Numbered from the stretch's first letter, positions 30,321 through 40,670 are shown. The stretch is DNA of 64,000 bases from Salinicola salarius (GCF_003206135.1 NZ_PZJT01000006.1:383252-447251), one strand, 5' to 3'. The notes: generated by a model not told the origin, from the sequence alone. Program-made: numbers and translations.

Positions 30321-31814
30321 TCAGGCCGGCAGCGCCAATCCCAGCAGTCGCTCGGGCGTCGCCTCGTCTCGTTCGACGACATCGGTCAGTACCCCTTCCC
30401 GCATGACGCCGATGCGGTCGCAGATCGAACTGACCTCCGCCAGATCGCTGGAAATGACCAGTATCCCCTTGCCCTGCTCGGCGAGGTCGTACAGCAGCGA
30501 ATAGATGTCCCGACGCGCCCCGACATCGATGCCGCGAGTGGGCTCGTCCATCACGAAAAGATCGATCTCTTCGGCCAGCCAGCGCGCCAGAATCACCTTC
30601 TGCTGGTTGCCGCCGGAAAGATTGGCGATGGGCGTCTTGGGCCCAGGCGTCCGGATACGCAGTTGGCGAATGTAGTCCTGGGTGTTTCGGGTCTCGCGTT
30701 GCGGGTTGCGAAAGCCGCCCCAGCGCTTGAAGAAGCGGCGACAGCTGATGTTGAGATTGTCCGATACGCTCGCCACCGGGAAGATACCCTGCGACTTGCG
30801 ATCCTCCGGACACATGGCGATACCGGCACGGATCGCGGCCTGCGGCGAACCGAATCGCTGCAACTTGCCATCGAAGAAAACCCGGCCGGCGGTGGCACGC
30901 TCCACGCCACAGACCAGCCGCATCAATTCGCTCCGTCCTGCCCCGACCAGCCCGAACAGCCCGAGCACTTCGCCGCGCCGAATCTCGAGGCTGACCGGCG
31001 CCCGGACGCCACGGCCCTCGATACCCTCGAGACGCATCAGCACATCGCCCGATTGGCGTGGCCGGTAGCCGTAGACATCCTCGATCTCGCGCCCCACCAT
31101 CTCGCTGACCAGCGTATCGTGATCGAGTCCTTCCAGCGTGTCGTGAGTACGAATGTGGCGGCCATCGCGGAACACGGTCACCGCATCGCACATTTCGAAC
31201 ACCTCTTCCATGCGATGGGTCACGTAAAGCACCACGCGGCCTTCGTCGCGCAGTCGCGAGACGATTCGCTTGAGATGGCGAATTTCCTGCACCGAGAGCG
31301 AGCTGGTCGGCTCGTCGAAGGCAATGATGCGCGCGTCCCGCAGCAGTGCTCGCCCGATTTCGATCATCTGCTGCTGACCGATCGAGAGATCCCGAACCTT
31401 GGTCGAGGGGTGGATGTCCCCCTCCCCTAGTTCTTCCAGAATCGTCATCGCCCGCTCGCGCAGCCGACGCCGGTCGAGAAAGCCGTGCTTGACCGGCAAT
31501 TGCCCCAACAGAAGGTTCTCGGCAACCGAGAGATTGGGCGACAGGGTCAGTTCCTGATAGATGATCGCGATGCCACGCCGTAGCGCTTCACGCGCATTAG
31601 CGAAAACGATCGGCTCGCCTCCGATCCAGAGCTGACCACCGGTGACGCGGTTGACGCCGCTCAGTACCTTGAGCAGCGTGGATTTGCCTGCACCGTTCTC
31701 GCCCATCAACGCGTGGACTTCGCCGCCGCGCGCCGAGAAACTGACGCCGTCCAGCGCGCGAACCCCGGGAAACTCGACGGTGATGCCATCGACACGCAGG
31801 TAAGCATCCGCCAT
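30321..31814 (-). CDS. araG: AraG-type sugar ABC importer ATPase (two tandem ABC domains)
   Basis: This 497-residue protein has two ATPase halves. The first has [16 protein letters not shown] (about 38-53) and [16 protein letters not shown] with DEPTSSLS. The second has the usual degenerate P-loop [10 protein letters not shown] and [15 protein letters not shown] with [10 protein letters not shown]. This is the RbsA/AraG/XylG architecture. GAGGAGAACGGT precedes the ATG. Partners are the AraF-like binding protein upstream and the AraH-like permease downstream. Confidence 0.88.
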   Translation of the reverse strand: MADAYLRVDGITVEFPGVRALDGVSFSARGGEVHALMGENGAGKSTLLKVLSGVNRVTGGQLWIGGEPIVFANAREALRRGIAIIYQELTLSPNLSVAENLLLGQLPVKHGFLDRRRLRERAMTILEELGEGDIHPSTKVRDLSIGQQQMIEIGRALLRDARIIAFDEPTSSLSVQEIRHLKRIVSRLRDEGRVVLYVTHRMEEVFEMCDAVTVFRDGRHIRTHDTLEGLDHDTLVSEMVGREIEDVYGYRPRQSGDVLMRLEGIEGRGVRAPVSLEIRRGEVLGLFGLVGAGRSELMRLVCGVERATAGRVFFDGKLQRFGSPQAAIRAGIAMCPEDRKSQGIFPVASVSDNLNISCRRFFKRWGGFRNPQRETRNTQDYIRQLRIRTPGPKTPIANLSGGNQQKVILARWLAEEIDLFVMDEPTRGIDVGARRDIYSLLYDLAEQGKGILVISSDLAEVSSICDRIGVMREGVLTDVVERDEATPERLLGLALPA

Positions 31815-31859
31815 ACCGTTCTCCTCAGCGGTATATGATTCGACTATCGACGCACCGGC

Positions 31860-32852
31860 TTACAGTCCCAGATCGTCGCGAACCTGCTCCCAATTGTCGC
31901 GCGTCATCAGCGTTCCGGTGGTTTCGGTATTGGCCGGCGGCTGCTTGTCCTCGGCGATCCAGGTATAGAGATTGTCTGCGCTCTGGCGCCCATGCATGGT
32001 CGAACTCACGGCAATGGTGCCGTAGAAACCGGTCGGCTTCTCGCGCGAGAATTCGGCGAACGCCGCACCCGAGCCATTGATGCCGACGCCGATGACCTGA
32101 TCCGGCGACAGGCCGTACTGCTCACTCGCGCGAACGCCGCCCAGCACGCTCTCTTCGTTGAGCGCGTAGATCACCCAATGCTCGAAATTGCCATTTTTCG
32201 ACAGCACGGGAGACGCCGCGGCGAAGGCGCTGCTGGTATCGGTATTCTGCTGCGGCGCGTCGAAGATGTTGTCCTCGACGAAACCGGCGTCCAGCAACGC
32301 GTCCGTCGCGCCATCGGTGCGCTCCTTGGCGGTCGGCAGTTCATTGTTGCTGATGCGCAATGCCGCGACATCCTGCGGATCCCAGCCCCGCGCCTTCATC
32401 TCCTTGGCAATCGTCTCGCCGACCTGCTGACCGATCTTGTAGCCCGACATGCCCAGATGCGGCACGGACGCCATCGGCTTGCCGTCCGGACCCAGGAACT
32501 GATCATCGACGGTCACCACCTTCATGCCGTACTGCTCGGCGCGGTTGGCGATCGCCGGCCCCAGCCGAACGTCCGGCGGACAGATCACGAAACCCTGGGC
32601 GCCCTGTGAATTGAGGTTATCGATGGCGCTGAGCACCTGCTGGCCGTCTTCGCCCGACAGCCGGACGACTTCGAATCCCTTTTGCTCGCCCAGGGCGGTG
32701 GCCGCATCCTGCTCATTGATGAACCAGGCCTGCTCGGGTTTCTTGACGATGAAACCGATCTTGACGTCATCCTGGGCATAGAGCGGTGCAGCGCCAATGC
32801 CAAGGGCAGAGACACTCAGCACGAGCAGTGACGACTTCACAAAGCGAATCAT
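31860..32852 (-). CDS. araF: AraF-type periplasmic sugar-binding protein (probable L-arabinose)
   Basis: This 330-residue protein has a Sec signal peptide (KSSLLVLSVSALGIGAAPLYA) and a periplasmic-binding-protein fold related to E. coli AraF: KIGFIVKKPEQAWFINE, then GFVICPPDVRLGPAI and AALRISNNELPTAKERTDGA. The AraF-like N terminus makes L-arabinose (or D-galactose/D-fucose) the best ligand guess. The ATG at 32852 is preceded by GGAGGTCGTC; upstream in-frame starts are not supported. First gene of the importer operon. Confidence 0.87.
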   Translation of the reverse strand: MIRFVKSSLLVLSVSALGIGAAPLYAQDDVKIGFIVKKPEQAWFINEQDAATALGEQKGFEVVRLSGEDGQQVLSAIDNLNSQGAQGFVICPPDVRLGPAIANRAEQYGMKVVTVDDQFLGPDGKPMASVPHLGMSGYKIGQQVGETIAKEMKARGWDPQDVAALRISNNELPTAKERTDGATDALLDAGFVEDNIFDAPQQNTDTSSAFAAASPVLSKNGNFEHWVIYALNEESVLGGVRASEQYGLSPDQVIGVGINGSGAAFAEFSREKPTGFYGTIAVSSTMHGRQSADNLYTWIAEDKQPPANTETTGTLMTRDNWEQVRDDLGL

Positions 32853-32981
32853 TGACGACCTCCAGGCCTCGTGGACCATTAGGTTTATTATTGGCAAGCA
32901 CATGCCATGACACGGCTGAAACGACATTAAACAGTCGTCCAATAACCGGCTAATAACGAGCCTCGCTCAAAGCGATACTTA

Positions 32982-32998
32982 ATTTGCTATCAGCAAAT
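32982..32998. promoter_or_regulatory. Palindrome ATTTGCT-ATC-AGCAAAT upstream of araF
   Basis: A perfect 7-bp inverted repeat with a three-base centre, about 130 bases before the araF ATG. It satisfies the T-N11-A rule of LysR-type sites, and a GbpR-like LysR regulator lies at 34565, so it is a candidate binding site. Confidence 0.55.
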
Positions 32999-33101
32999 CA
33001 TGAGAGCTACCGGGATGCGGGGTCGACGACCTCACAGTGGCTTTTCGTGCCGACTAAAGTCGTTTTACGACTTTGGTGACGAGAAGCCCCCATCCTCCAC
33101 G

Positions 33102-33125
33102 AAAAAGCCGCCATGACGGCGGCTT
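33102..33125 (-). terminator. Terminator after the aldose 1-epimerase gene
   Basis: On the minus strand AAGCCGCC, five-base loop and GGCGGCTT run into TTTTTC, 25 bases after the epimerase stop codon. Confidence 0.85.
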
Positions 33126-33149
33126 CGAAGAGTCGGGCCTTGACGGCAA

Positions 33150-34391
33150 TCAGCCTGAGGTAACGCCCGGCATCTGCTGAATCGTCGAGAAACGATAGAC
33201 GGTCTGGGAATGGTACGTTTCACCGGGCTTGAGAATCGTCGAAGGGAAATTCGGCTGATTGGGGGAATTGGGGAAATGCTGCGTCTCCAGTGCCAGACCG
33301 GAACGATGGGTGTACGGGCGACCGCTTTTGCCGACGAGACTGCCATCGAGGAAATTCCCCGAATAGAACTGCAGTCCCGGCTCCGTGGTGGCGACCTCGA
33401 GCACTCTGCCGCTGTGCGGCTCGATGACCTTCGCCGCCAGCGTCGGTCGATCGGCCTGTCCCGGATTCCTGCTCAGCACGAAGTTGTGATCGTAGCCCTT
33501 GGCATAGGCCAGTTGAGTGTTCTTCTGCCCCATGCGTGCGCCGATGGCGGTCGGCTGGCGGAAATCGAACGGCGTACCGCTGACGTCGGCGATCTCTCCC
33601 GTCGGAATCAGGGTCTCGCCGACGGGCGTGTAGGCGCTCGCGTTGATCATCAGTTGGTGATCGAGGACGCTGCCGCTCCCCTCGCCCTGGAGATTGAAGT
33701 AGCTGTGCTGGGTCAGATTGACCGGCGTCGCACGCGTCGTTTCCGCACGGTAGTCGATGGCCAGTTCATTGTCATGGGTCAGCGTATAGCTGACTCGCGT
33801 CGACAGACGGCCGGGGAATCCCTGTTCGCCATCCGGGCTGGTATAGGTCAGGACCAGGCCTCGCCCCTGGGAAGATGAAAAGGGTTCGGCATGCCACAAG
33901 CGCTGATTGAACCCGACATCGCCGCCATGCAGGGTATTGGGACCGTCGTTGGTGGGCAGACGATAGGTTTCGCCATCCAGCGTAAAGCGGCCATTGGCAA
34001 TACGATTGCCATAGCGACCAATCAAGGCACCAAAGTAGGGGTTGGCCTGACGATAGGTCTCGGAGAGATAATCATCGAGCGAATCGAAGCCCAGCACGAT
34101 ATCGTCCATCCGCCCGGTCATATCGGGCGTCTTCAACGATACGATGATGCCGCCGTAGTTGATGACCCGCATCTCGATGCCGTTGTCGTTGGTGATTCGA
34201 TAGCAGTCGACCTCGCGGCCATCCGGCAACCGACCGAAGGCCGATCTCTCGATGCCCGGTGGCAAGGCGCTGGAGGATGGCGAATTCGCCGGCATCGTCT
34301 GCGCCTGGGCTTGCAAGAAGGCCTGCCCGATCATCAATCCGAACAGACCGACGCCGAGACACCGAGAAAGAGAAAGGACATGGCGTGTCAT
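33150..34391 (-). CDS. galM: Exported aldose 1-epimerase (mutarotase)
   Basis: This 413-residue protein has a Sec signal peptide (CLGVGLFGLMIGQAFLQAQAQ) followed by a GalM-type fold: GRYGNRIANGRFTLDG, the catalytic histidine region NLTQHSYFNL, and the catalytic glutamate region TTEPGLQFYSGNFLDG. It interconverts alpha and beta anomers of sugars, here in the periplasm, where it would feed the araFGH importer. The ATG at 34391 follows AGGAGCTTGTG. It is divergent from the LysR regulator gene. Confidence 0.9.
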   Translation of the reverse strand: MTRHVLSLSRCLGVGLFGLMIGQAFLQAQAQTMPANSPSSSALPPGIERSAFGRLPDGREVDCYRITNDNGIEMRVINYGGIIVSLKTPDMTGRMDDIVLGFDSLDDYLSETYRQANPYFGALIGRYGNRIANGRFTLDGETYRLPTNDGPNTLHGGDVGFNQRLWHAEPFSSSQGRGLVLTYTSPDGEQGFPGRLSTRVSYTLTHDNELAIDYRAETTRATPVNLTQHSYFNLQGEGSGSVLDHQLMINASAYTPVGETLIPTGEIADVSGTPFDFRQPTAIGARMGQKNTQLAYAKGYDHNFVLSRNPGQADRPTLAAKVIEPHSGRVLEVATTEPGLQFYSGNFLDGSLVGKSGRPYTHRSGLALETQHFPNSPNQPNFPSTILKPGETYHSQTVYRFSTIQQMPGVTSG

Positions 34392-34564
34392 CACAAGCTC
34401 CTGGTTTCATTTTCAGTTTTCTGGTTATCGTTCTTGCTGCTCGGACCGGCCTGCCGCCGCCGATGACGATCGTTTAAACCCTAGACCCACGATCCCTATC
34501 TGACTATGCGAGAACGCCACAACGTGACTTATAAAAACGTCGAATATACGTCCGAGACCGTTTC

Positions 34565-35566
34565 ATGAAAGCACATTCCACCGACCCGTTGCCGCCGGAC
34601 TGGTTCCTTCGTGTCAGGCTCAAGTTCCGCCATTTGCAGCTGTTCGTGGCACTAGACGACCACCGCAACCTGCATCGTGCGGCGGCAAGGCTGGGAATGA
34701 GCCAACCGGCGGCTTCCAAGCTGCTGGGGGATCTCGAGCATCTGCTTGGCGTCTCGCTTTTCGAGCGGCACTCCCGTGGCGTGACGCCCAACTGGTACGG
34801 GGAAAGCCTGATCCGCCATGCCCGCGGCATGTTGACATCGTTGACGCAAGCGAGCGATGAAATCAATGCACTCAAGGAAGGTAACGCGGGAACGGTATCG
34901 ATCGGTACGGTGCTCGCGCCTGCCGTCACGTTGCTGGCCAGCGCGGTCGAGCGCGTGCACCGTGACAGTCCCCATCTCGAGGTCAACATCGATGTCGGTG
35001 TCAGTCGCAATCTGGTGCCGAGACTGCGCGACGGTGAGTTCGATTTCGCCATTGCCCGCATTCCCAGCGGAATGCCGGCCGGCGATTTCGTATTCGAGGA
35101 AATCGGCGAAGAAGCGCTGTGCTTCGTCTGCCGTGCCGGGCATCCGCTCGCGAAAGACGCTTTCGACCTGATCCCGATGCTGGACTATCCGTGGGTATTG
35201 CAGCCACCGGGGGCGCTGATGCGCCAGCGCGTCGAGCACCTTTTCCTGCATCACAAGGTGGCGCCACCCCAGCGCATCATCAATACGCCGGATATTTACA
35301 TGGCGCTGGCCATGGTCGATAAATCGGACTCGATCACGGTCACGACACGCGAGGTCGCGGATCTGCTCTGCACCCAGCCACGCTTCGCGATTCTGCCGTC
35401 TACCGATGCGCTCAGCGTGCAGCCTTTCGGCCTGATCAGCCTGCGCGAACGGCGCATGTCGCCCGGCGCCGCCAAGTTGATGAGCACGCTGCATCAGATG
35501 ATCCGCGAACGTCGGGCGCACGAACCGAGCACGACGCTGGCTCACTACAGTGATGTCACGCTCTGA
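34565..35566 (+). CDS. gbpR: LysR-family regulator of GbpR type
   Basis: This 333-residue LysR-type regulator has an N-terminal winged helix (FRHLQLFVALDDHRNLHRAAARLGMSQPAASKLL, split here as HLQLFVALDD and AARLGMSQPAASKLLGDLE) and a periplasmic-binding-like sensor domain. The N terminus resembles GbpR, the regulator of galactose/arabinose-binding-protein genes in Azospirillum and Agrobacterium. It is divergent from the epimerase gene and near araFGH, so sugar-uptake control is likely. The upstream site is weak (GAGACCGTTTC). Confidence 0.83.
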   Translation: MKAHSTDPLPPDWFLRVRLKFRHLQLFVALDDHRNLHRAAARLGMSQPAASKLLGDLEHLLGVSLFERHSRGVTPNWYGESLIRHARGMLTSLTQASDEINALKEGNAGTVSIGTVLAPAVTLLASAVERVHRDSPHLEVNIDVGVSRNLVPRLRDGEFDFAIARIPSGMPAGDFVFEEIGEEALCFVCRAGHPLAKDAFDLIPMLDYPWVLQPPGALMRQRVEHLFLHHKVAPPQRIINTPDIYMALAMVDKSDSITVTTREVADLLCTQPRFAILPSTDALSVQPFGLISLRERRMSPGAAKLMSTLHQMIRERRAHEPSTTLAHYSDVTL

Positions 35567-35591
35567 GCCGGTGTCGGCTATCTAAGCTGGC

Positions 35592-36293
35592 TCACCACTC
35601 CAGCGCCTGCTTGACGAAGGGGATGGTCAACTTGCGCTTGGCCGACAGCGAGGCGCGATCGAGCCGCGACAGGATCTCGAACAGCGGGTCCAGCTGGCGC
35701 GGGCCGCGATGGAGGATATAACGCCCCACTTCTGCCGGCAGCTCCATCCCACGCACCTGCGCACGCAGTTGCAGGGCCGCCAGCCGCTGGGTGTCGTTCA
35801 GCGGCTGGGCGTGAAACACCATGCCCCAGTTCAGGCGGGAAGCGAGATCCGGCAGCTTGACCTCAAGCTGGCGCGGCGAGCGGTCGGCGGCGATCACCAG
35901 CCGCTTGCCGGCATCGCGAAGGCGGTTGAAGCCATGGAACAGCGCCTCCTCCCAACGTCTTCGCCCGACCACCAGCTGCAGGTCGTCGATCGCCAGCAGA
36001 TCGAGGCGTTCCGGCTCCTCGAGAATATCCGGCGGAAAATGCCCCAGCGCATCCAGAGGCAGATAGAGTGCCCGCTTGCCTCGGGCATCGGCGTTATGGC
36101 ACGCCGCCTGCAATAGATGGCTACAGCCCACGCCCTCGCCACCCCAGAGATAGAGGAAAGATTCCCCGCTATCGTCGAGCTGCTTCATGAGATGCGCCAC
36201 CAGTGATGCGTTGTCGCCCGGCAGATAGTTGGCGAAAGTGGCATCATCGCGTAGCCCGACGCCGAGCGGCAGTTGGGACGGCCCCGGACTCAT
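35592..36293 (-). CDS. hda: Hda: DnaA regulatory inactivator
   Basis: This 233-residue AAA+ protein is DnaA-like without the DNA-binding domain. The N-terminal QLPLGV is the sliding-clamp-binding motif. A P-loop-like LWGGEGVGCSHLLQAA and sensor region LLAIDDLQLVVG follow. With the DnaN clamp it stimulates hydrolysis of DnaA-bound ATP after initiation. Its ATG overlaps the perM stop by four bases, so the two genes are co-translated. Confidence 0.93.
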   Translation of the reverse strand: MSPGPSQLPLGVGLRDDATFANYLPGDNASLVAHLMKQLDDSGESFLYLWGGEGVGCSHLLQAACHNADARGKRALYLPLDALGHFPPDILEEPERLDLLAIDDLQLVVGRRRWEEALFHGFNRLRDAGKRLVIAADRSPRQLEVKLPDLASRLNWGMVFHAQPLNDTQRLAALQLRAQVRGMELPAEVGRYILHRGPRQLDPLFEILSRLDRASLSAKRKLTIPFVKQALEW

Positions 36294-37387
36294 GTCGATC
36301 CATCTCCTTGGCTCTGGTCTTGGGAAAGCGCGCCGCTGCGCGAACGATTGTAGAGCTGGCTGCCACGATAGCGATGGTAGGCGTAGCGGAGCAATACCAT
36401 GACGACGGCGGCCACCGGCAGCGCCAGCAGAATGCCGGTGAACCCGAACAGTTGGCCGCCGGCGAGTACCGCGAAGATCACGGCCACCGGATGCAGCCCG
36501 ATCTTGTCACCCAGCAAAAGAGGCTGGAGGACGGTGCTTTCGGCGATCTGGCCAATACCGAACACGACCAGCACGCCGACCAGCGGCAGCCAGGTATCGA
36601 ACTGGAAGAAGGCCACTACCGCGGCCGTCACGATGCCTACGATCACGCCGAGATACGGCACGATGCTGGCGAGCCCCGCCATCACCCCGATCAGCAGCCC
36701 GAAGTGCAGCCCGATCACGCTCAGGCCGACCGCGTAGATCACGCCCAGGCTCAGCATCACCAGCAGTTGCCCTCGCAGGAACGCCGACAGCACCTCGTCG
36801 CACTCGGTGGTCAACGAGGTCACGCGGGGCTCGATGTGCCGGGGCAGCATGTCGCGGATATATCCCTTGATTCGGTCCCAGTCGAGCAGCAGGTAGAACG
36901 TCACCACCGGGATCAGCGCGATGTTGCCGATCCACACCGCAAAGGCGAGGCCGGAGCGAGACGCCTGGGCGAGAAACGCCGCCGCGAAGGTGCCGGTCTC
37001 GCGCCAGTTGGCCATCAGCGCATCGCGCAGCTGATCGAAGTCGGCAGTAAAGTCGATTCCCGTCAACGACTGGATCTCCGGCAGAACCGTTGCCTGCACC
37101 CAATTGAAGATGCTGGGCAGCGCCTCGATCAGTTGCGCGATCTGACGTCCCAGCACGGGAACCAGCACCAGGACGCCGCCGACGATGATGACGCCCAGCA
37201 GCAGGAACACCACGCTGACGGCAAGGCGCCGCGACAATCCGCGCGCTTCGAGCCAGTCGGTCACCGGGTCGCCCAGGTAGGCGAGGATCATGCTGACGAA
37301 GAACGGCATCAGGATCGGTTCCAGCAGGATCAGCAGCCAGACCGCCAGCGCTGCCCCGATCGCGCCCCAGATTTGCAGTTTTGTCAT
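36290..37387 (-). CDS. perM: PerM: AI-2E family membrane transporter
   Basis: This protein of about 365 residues has seven to eight membrane segments, with clusters at the N terminus (three) and the C-terminal half ([22 protein letters not shown]). It belongs to the AI-2E/PerM family, whose substrates are mostly unknown. The arrangement perM-hda divergent from purMN is shared with many gammaproteobacteria. I start at the ATG at 37387; the ribosome-binding site is weak. Confidence 0.88.
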   Translation of the reverse strand: MTKLQIWGAIGAALAVWLLILLEPILMPFFVSMILAYLGDPVTDWLEARGLSRRLAVSVVFLLLGVIIVGGVLVLVPVLGRQIAQLIEALPSIFNWVQATVLPEIQSLTGIDFTADFDQLRDALMANWRETGTFAAAFLAQASRSGLAFAVWIGNIALIPVVTFYLLLDWDRIKGYIRDMLPRHIEPRVTSLTTECDEVLSAFLRGQLLVMLSLGVIYAVGLSVIGLHFGLLIGVMAGLASIVPYLGVIVGIVTAAVVAFFQFDTWLPLVGVLVVFGIGQIAESTVLQPLLLGDKIGLHPVAVIFAVLAGGQLFGFTGILLALPVAAVVMVLLRYAYHRYRGSQLYNRSRSGALSQDQSQGDGST

Positions 37388-37429
37388 CGCGCTCTCGTCG
37401 TCCTTCGACTGCCCCCTCAATGAAGGCAA

Positions 37430-37438
37430 TGCTACAAT
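37430..37438 (+). promoter_or_regulatory. Extended -10 element of purM
   Basis: TGCTACAAT fits an extended -10 (TGN plus TACAAT) about 54 bases before the purM ATG. No good -35 is seen, as allowed for this promoter class. The same nonamer occurs before metG. Confidence 0.5.
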
Positions 37439-37491
37439 GCGCCCCGCTGAACATCATCCTTATTCCTTGGCTCCGCGAGAAAGGTCCTCCT

Positions 37492-38586
37492 ATGACGCGC
37501 TCCTCTTCCGATACCCCGAACGCGCCCCGTTCGCCCGGCTCCCAGTCTCTGACCTACCGAGACGCCGGTGTCGACATCGACGCGGGCAACGCGCTGGTCG
37601 AGAGAATCAAGGGCGTCGCCAAGCGCACCTCGCGACCGGAAGTCATGGGCGGGCTCGGCGGTTTCGGCGCGCTGTGTGAAATTCCCAGCGGCTACCGCCA
37701 GCCGGTGCTGGTCTCCGGCACCGACGGCGTCGGCACCAAGCTGCGCCTGGCCATGGACCTGGGGCGTCACGACACCATCGGCATCGATCTCGTCGCGATG
37801 TGCGTCAATGACCTGGTCGTTGCCGGCGCCGAGCCGCTGCAGTTTCTCGACTACTACGCTACCGGCAAGCTGGATGTCGATATCGCCGCCGACGTGGTCA
37901 CCGGCATCGGCGAAGGCTGCAGCCAGGCGGGTTGCGCGCTGGTCGGCGGCGAAACCGCGGAAATGCCCGGCATGTACGAGGGCAGCGACTACGACCTGGC
38001 CGGCTTCTGCGTCGGCGTGGTCGAAAAATCCGAGATCCTCGACGGCAGCAAGGTCGGTGAAGGCGACGTGCTGCTGGGCCTCGCCTCTTCCGGCCCGCAC
38101 TCCAACGGCTACTCGCTGATCCGCAAGATCCTGGAAGTCGGCGGCGGCAAGCTCGACGACACGCTGGAAGGCAAGCCGCTGGCCGACCTGCTGATGGCAC
38201 CGACCCGTATCTACGTCAAGTCGCTGCTGTCGCTGATTCGCTCCAGCAGCGTCGACGTTCACGCGCTGTCCCACATCACTGGCGGCGGCCTGCTCGAGAA
38301 CGTGCCGCGAGTGCTGCCGGAACATCTGGCCGCGCGGATCGACGTCAGCCGCTGGCAGCGTCCCGCCGTGTTCGACTGGCTCAAGCAGCAGGGCAACGTG
38401 GAAGAGCGTGAAATGTATCGTGTGCTCAATTGCGGCATCGGCATGGTCGTGGTGGTTCCCGCGGATCAGTCCGACCAGGCCATCGCCCATCTCGAGACCG
38501 CCGGCGAAACCGTCCATCGTCTGGGCGAGATCGTCGGCCGTGATGCCGATGCAGAAGCCGTGCAACTGGAGAACCTGCCGGCATGA
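37492..38586 (+). CDS. purM: PurM: phosphoribosylformylglycinamidine cyclo-ligase
   Basis: This 364-residue enzyme closes the imidazole ring of AIR in purine synthesis using ATP. Family segments include [52 protein letters not shown] and [12 protein letters not shown] start at the ATG at 37492; the frame is open further upstream but that part overlaps perM. An N-terminal extension of about 20 Ser/Pro-rich residues precedes the conserved domain. It overlaps purN by four bases. Confidence 0.96.
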   Translation: MTRSSSDTPNAPRSPGSQSLTYRDAGVDIDAGNALVERIKGVAKRTSRPEVMGGLGGFGALCEIPSGYRQPVLVSGTDGVGTKLRLAMDLGRHDTIGIDLVAMCVNDLVVAGAEPLQFLDYYATGKLDVDIAADVVTGIGEGCSQAGCALVGGETAEMPGMYEGSDYDLAGFCVGVVEKSEILDGSKVGEGDVLLGLASSGPHSNGYSLIRKILEVGGGKLDDTLEGKPLADLLMAPTRIYVKSLLSLIRSSSVDVHALSHITGGGLLENVPRVLPEHLAARIDVSRWQRPAVFDWLKQQGNVEEREMYRVLNCGIGMVVVVPADQSDQAIAHLETAGETVHRLGEIVGRDADAEAVQLENLPA

Positions 38587-39335
38587 GCGGTGACTATCCT
38601 TCACAGCAGCACGACACGCTGAACGACTTCGAAGTGGCCGCGGCCGAAAAGCCGCGGGTCGTGGTACTGATCTCCGGCAATGGCAGCAACCTGCAGGCCC
38701 TGCTGGATGCCCAGGAGCACGACGAACTGGGCGGCGGCGAGATTGTCGCCGTGGTCTCCAACAAGGCCGATGCCTATGGACTCAAGCGCGCCCGGGACGC
38801 CGGCGTCGATGCCGTCGCCCTGCCCCACCGCGAGTATGATTCCCGCGAAGCCTTCGACGCCGCGCTGATCAAGGTCATCGACCGCCACGAGCCCCACCTG
38901 GTGGTGCTCGCCGGCTTCATGCGCATTCTGACGCCCGCTTTCGTCGACCGCTATCGCGGTCGCATGCTCAACATTCATCCGTCACTGCTGCCCGCCTATC
39001 AGGGGCTGGACACGCACCGGCGCGCACTGGCCGACGGTGTCTCCGAGCACGGCGTCAGCGTGCATTTCGTCACCGAGGAGCTCGATGGCGGGCCGGTGGT
39101 GATCCAGGCCGTGGTCAACGTCGAACCGGATCAGGATGTCGACGCGTTGATTGAAAAGGTCCATGCCCGCGAGCACCTGATCTATCCCATCGCGGTGCGC
39201 TGGTTCCTCGAAGGCCGCGTCAAATTGTCGCCCGATGGCAAGGTGACACTGGACAACGTGCCGCTGCCCCCGACGGGTCTGCGCATGTCCCATGCCGACG
39301 CCGCCGAAGAGCTGGACGACGACCTCGACGACTGA
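38583..39335 (+). CDS. purN: PurN: phosphoribosylglycinamide formyltransferase
   Basis: This 250-residue GAR transformylase transfers a formyl group from 10-formyl-[31 protein letters not shown] and the active-site block [21 protein letters not shown] are present. It is about 35 residues longer than E. coli PurN, with a 23-residue N-terminal extension and an acidic C-terminal tail. ATGA overlap with purM indicates translational coupling. Confidence 0.95.
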   Translation: MSGDYPSQQHDTLNDFEVAAAEKPRVVVLISGNGSNLQALLDAQEHDELGGGEIVAVVSNKADAYGLKRARDAGVDAVALPHREYDSREAFDAALIKVIDRHEPHLVVLAGFMRILTPAFVDRYRGRMLNIHPSLLPAYQGLDTHRRALADGVSEHGVSVHFVTEELDGGPVVIQAVVNVEPDQDVDALIEKVHAREHLIYPIAVRWFLEGRVKLSPDGKVTLDNVPLPPTGLRMSHADAAEELDDDLDD

Positions 39336-39522
39336 TTACCGACACGCCCGCTCTCCCCTCGTCGGTGCTCCCAGCGCCGACGATCTTCCTGCCGCGGACA
39401 CTACCCGCGCTTGCCCAACCGCCAATCTTTGCCAGACTGACTTCATGCTTTCGTTCGGCACCTCGTGCCGGATGAATCGTTTCAGTCGATGAACGTTTCA
39501 GCACGCAAGGAGGAAAAGCGAT

Positions 39523-40608
39523 ATGGATTATCGTCCGCTAGGCAATTCAGGACTGATGGTATCGACGCTGACGCTGGGCACGGTGCCCTTCGGTGGCGCC
39601 AACGGTTTCGAGAAGGCCGCGAGCGTCGATGTCAAGGGTGCCAAGAAGCTGCTCGATATCGCCTTCGATGCCGGCGTCAACCTGGTCGATACCGCCGATC
39701 TCTACTCGCTCGGGCTGGCCGAGGAAATTACCGGCAAGGCGCTGGGCAGCAAGCGCGACGACATCATCCTCGCCACCAAGGGCCGAAGCCCGCTGGGCGA
39801 CGACCCCAACGCTACCGGCGCCTCGCGCTACCACCTGATTCGCGCCGTCGAGGCCAGTCTCAAGCGGCTTGGCACCGATCACATCGACCTCTACCAGTTG
39901 CACAACTGGGATGGCGTCACCCCCATCGAGGAGACGCTCGAGGCGATGCATCATCTGGTCGCCAGCGGCAAGGTGCGCTACTGGGGGACGTCCAACTACA
40001 CCGGCTGGCAGATGATGAAGACGCTCGGCAAGGCCGAGACGCACGGCATGGTCAAGCCGATCAGCCAGCAGATCTACTACACGCCGGAGTCCCGCGAGGC
40101 GGAGTACGAGCTGATGCCGCTGGCGCTCGATCAGAACGTCGGCTCGCTGATCTGGGGGCCGCTGGGCGAAGGCTTCCTGACCGGCAAGGTCCGCCGGGGC
40201 CAGAAGACGCCGCCGGATACCCGTCAGGGCAACGGATGGCCGGAGCCCTATATCCACGACATGGAACGGGCCTACGACATCATCGAGGCGCTGGCCGCCA
40301 TCGGCGAAGCCCATGGCTGCTCCATACCCCGTGTCTGCCTGGCATGGCTGAAGGATCGCCCCGGGGTCACGTCACTGATCGTCGGCGCCCGCACCGAAGA
40401 ACACCTGCGCGACAACCTCGCCGCCGCCGATCTGACGCTATCCCCGGAAGAGCATCGCCGCCTGGAGAAACTGACTCGCCCGGCACCGCTCTACCCGTAC
40501 TGGCATCGCGTGGTTTCCGGCATGGATCGCCTGGACCCGGCAGAAAAGCCGTTTCTGGATGGCTTCAGCGACACGATCAAGAACCGCAACGACGACCGCT
40601 CGGCCTGA
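39523..40608 (+). CDS. Aldo/keto reductase
   Basis: This 361-residue TIM-barrel oxidoreductase has the AKR catalytic Asp-Tyr in NLVDTADLYSLGLAEE, Lys in IILATKGR and His in IDLYQLHNWDG. It is of the Tas/YajO-like long group and uses NADPH; the physiological substrate is unknown. A very strong CAAGGAGGAAAAG site precedes the ATG. It stands alone with its own terminator. Confidence 0.88.
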   Translation: MDYRPLGNSGLMVSTLTLGTVPFGGANGFEKAASVDVKGAKKLLDIAFDAGVNLVDTADLYSLGLAEEITGKALGSKRDDIILATKGRSPLGDDPNATGASRYHLIRAVEASLKRLGTDHIDLYQLHNWDGVTPIEETLEAMHHLVASGKVRYWGTSNYTGWQMMKTLGKAETHGMVKPISQQIYYTPESREAEYELMPLALDQNVGSLIWGPLGEGFLTGKVRRGQKTPPDTRQGNGWPEPYIHDMERAYDIIEALAAIGEAHGCSIPRVCLAWLKDRPGVTSLIVGARTEEHLRDNLAAADLTLSPEEHRRLEKLTRPAPLYPYWHRVVSGMDRLDPAEKPFLDGFSDTIKNRNDDRSA

Positions 40609-40624
40609 GCGTCGAAGCGTAACG

Positions 40625-40656
40625 CAAGACGGGGCGCCATCAGGCGCCCCGTCTTG
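40625..40656. terminator. Strong terminator after the aldo/keto reductase gene
   Basis: CAAGACGGGGCGCC pairs perfectly with GGCGCCCCGTCTTG around ATCA, a 14-bp stem 16 bases after the stop codon. Confidence 0.85.
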
Positions 40657-40670
40657 TATCAACCGCGTCG

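Larger units (their letters stand above)
32853..33149. other. Spacer upstream of araF
   Basis: Just under 300 bp without a gene. It holds an A+T-rich stretch (32870-33000) that probably contains the araF promoter, a near-consensus-sized palindrome (32982-32998) and the terminator of the upstream epimerase gene (33102-33125). Confidence 0.75.

Noticed and set aside
30660..30720. Arg-rich stretch in AraG as an insertion
   Set aside because: By comparison with remembered E. coli AraG the segment has about the same length, so it is simply a variable loop.
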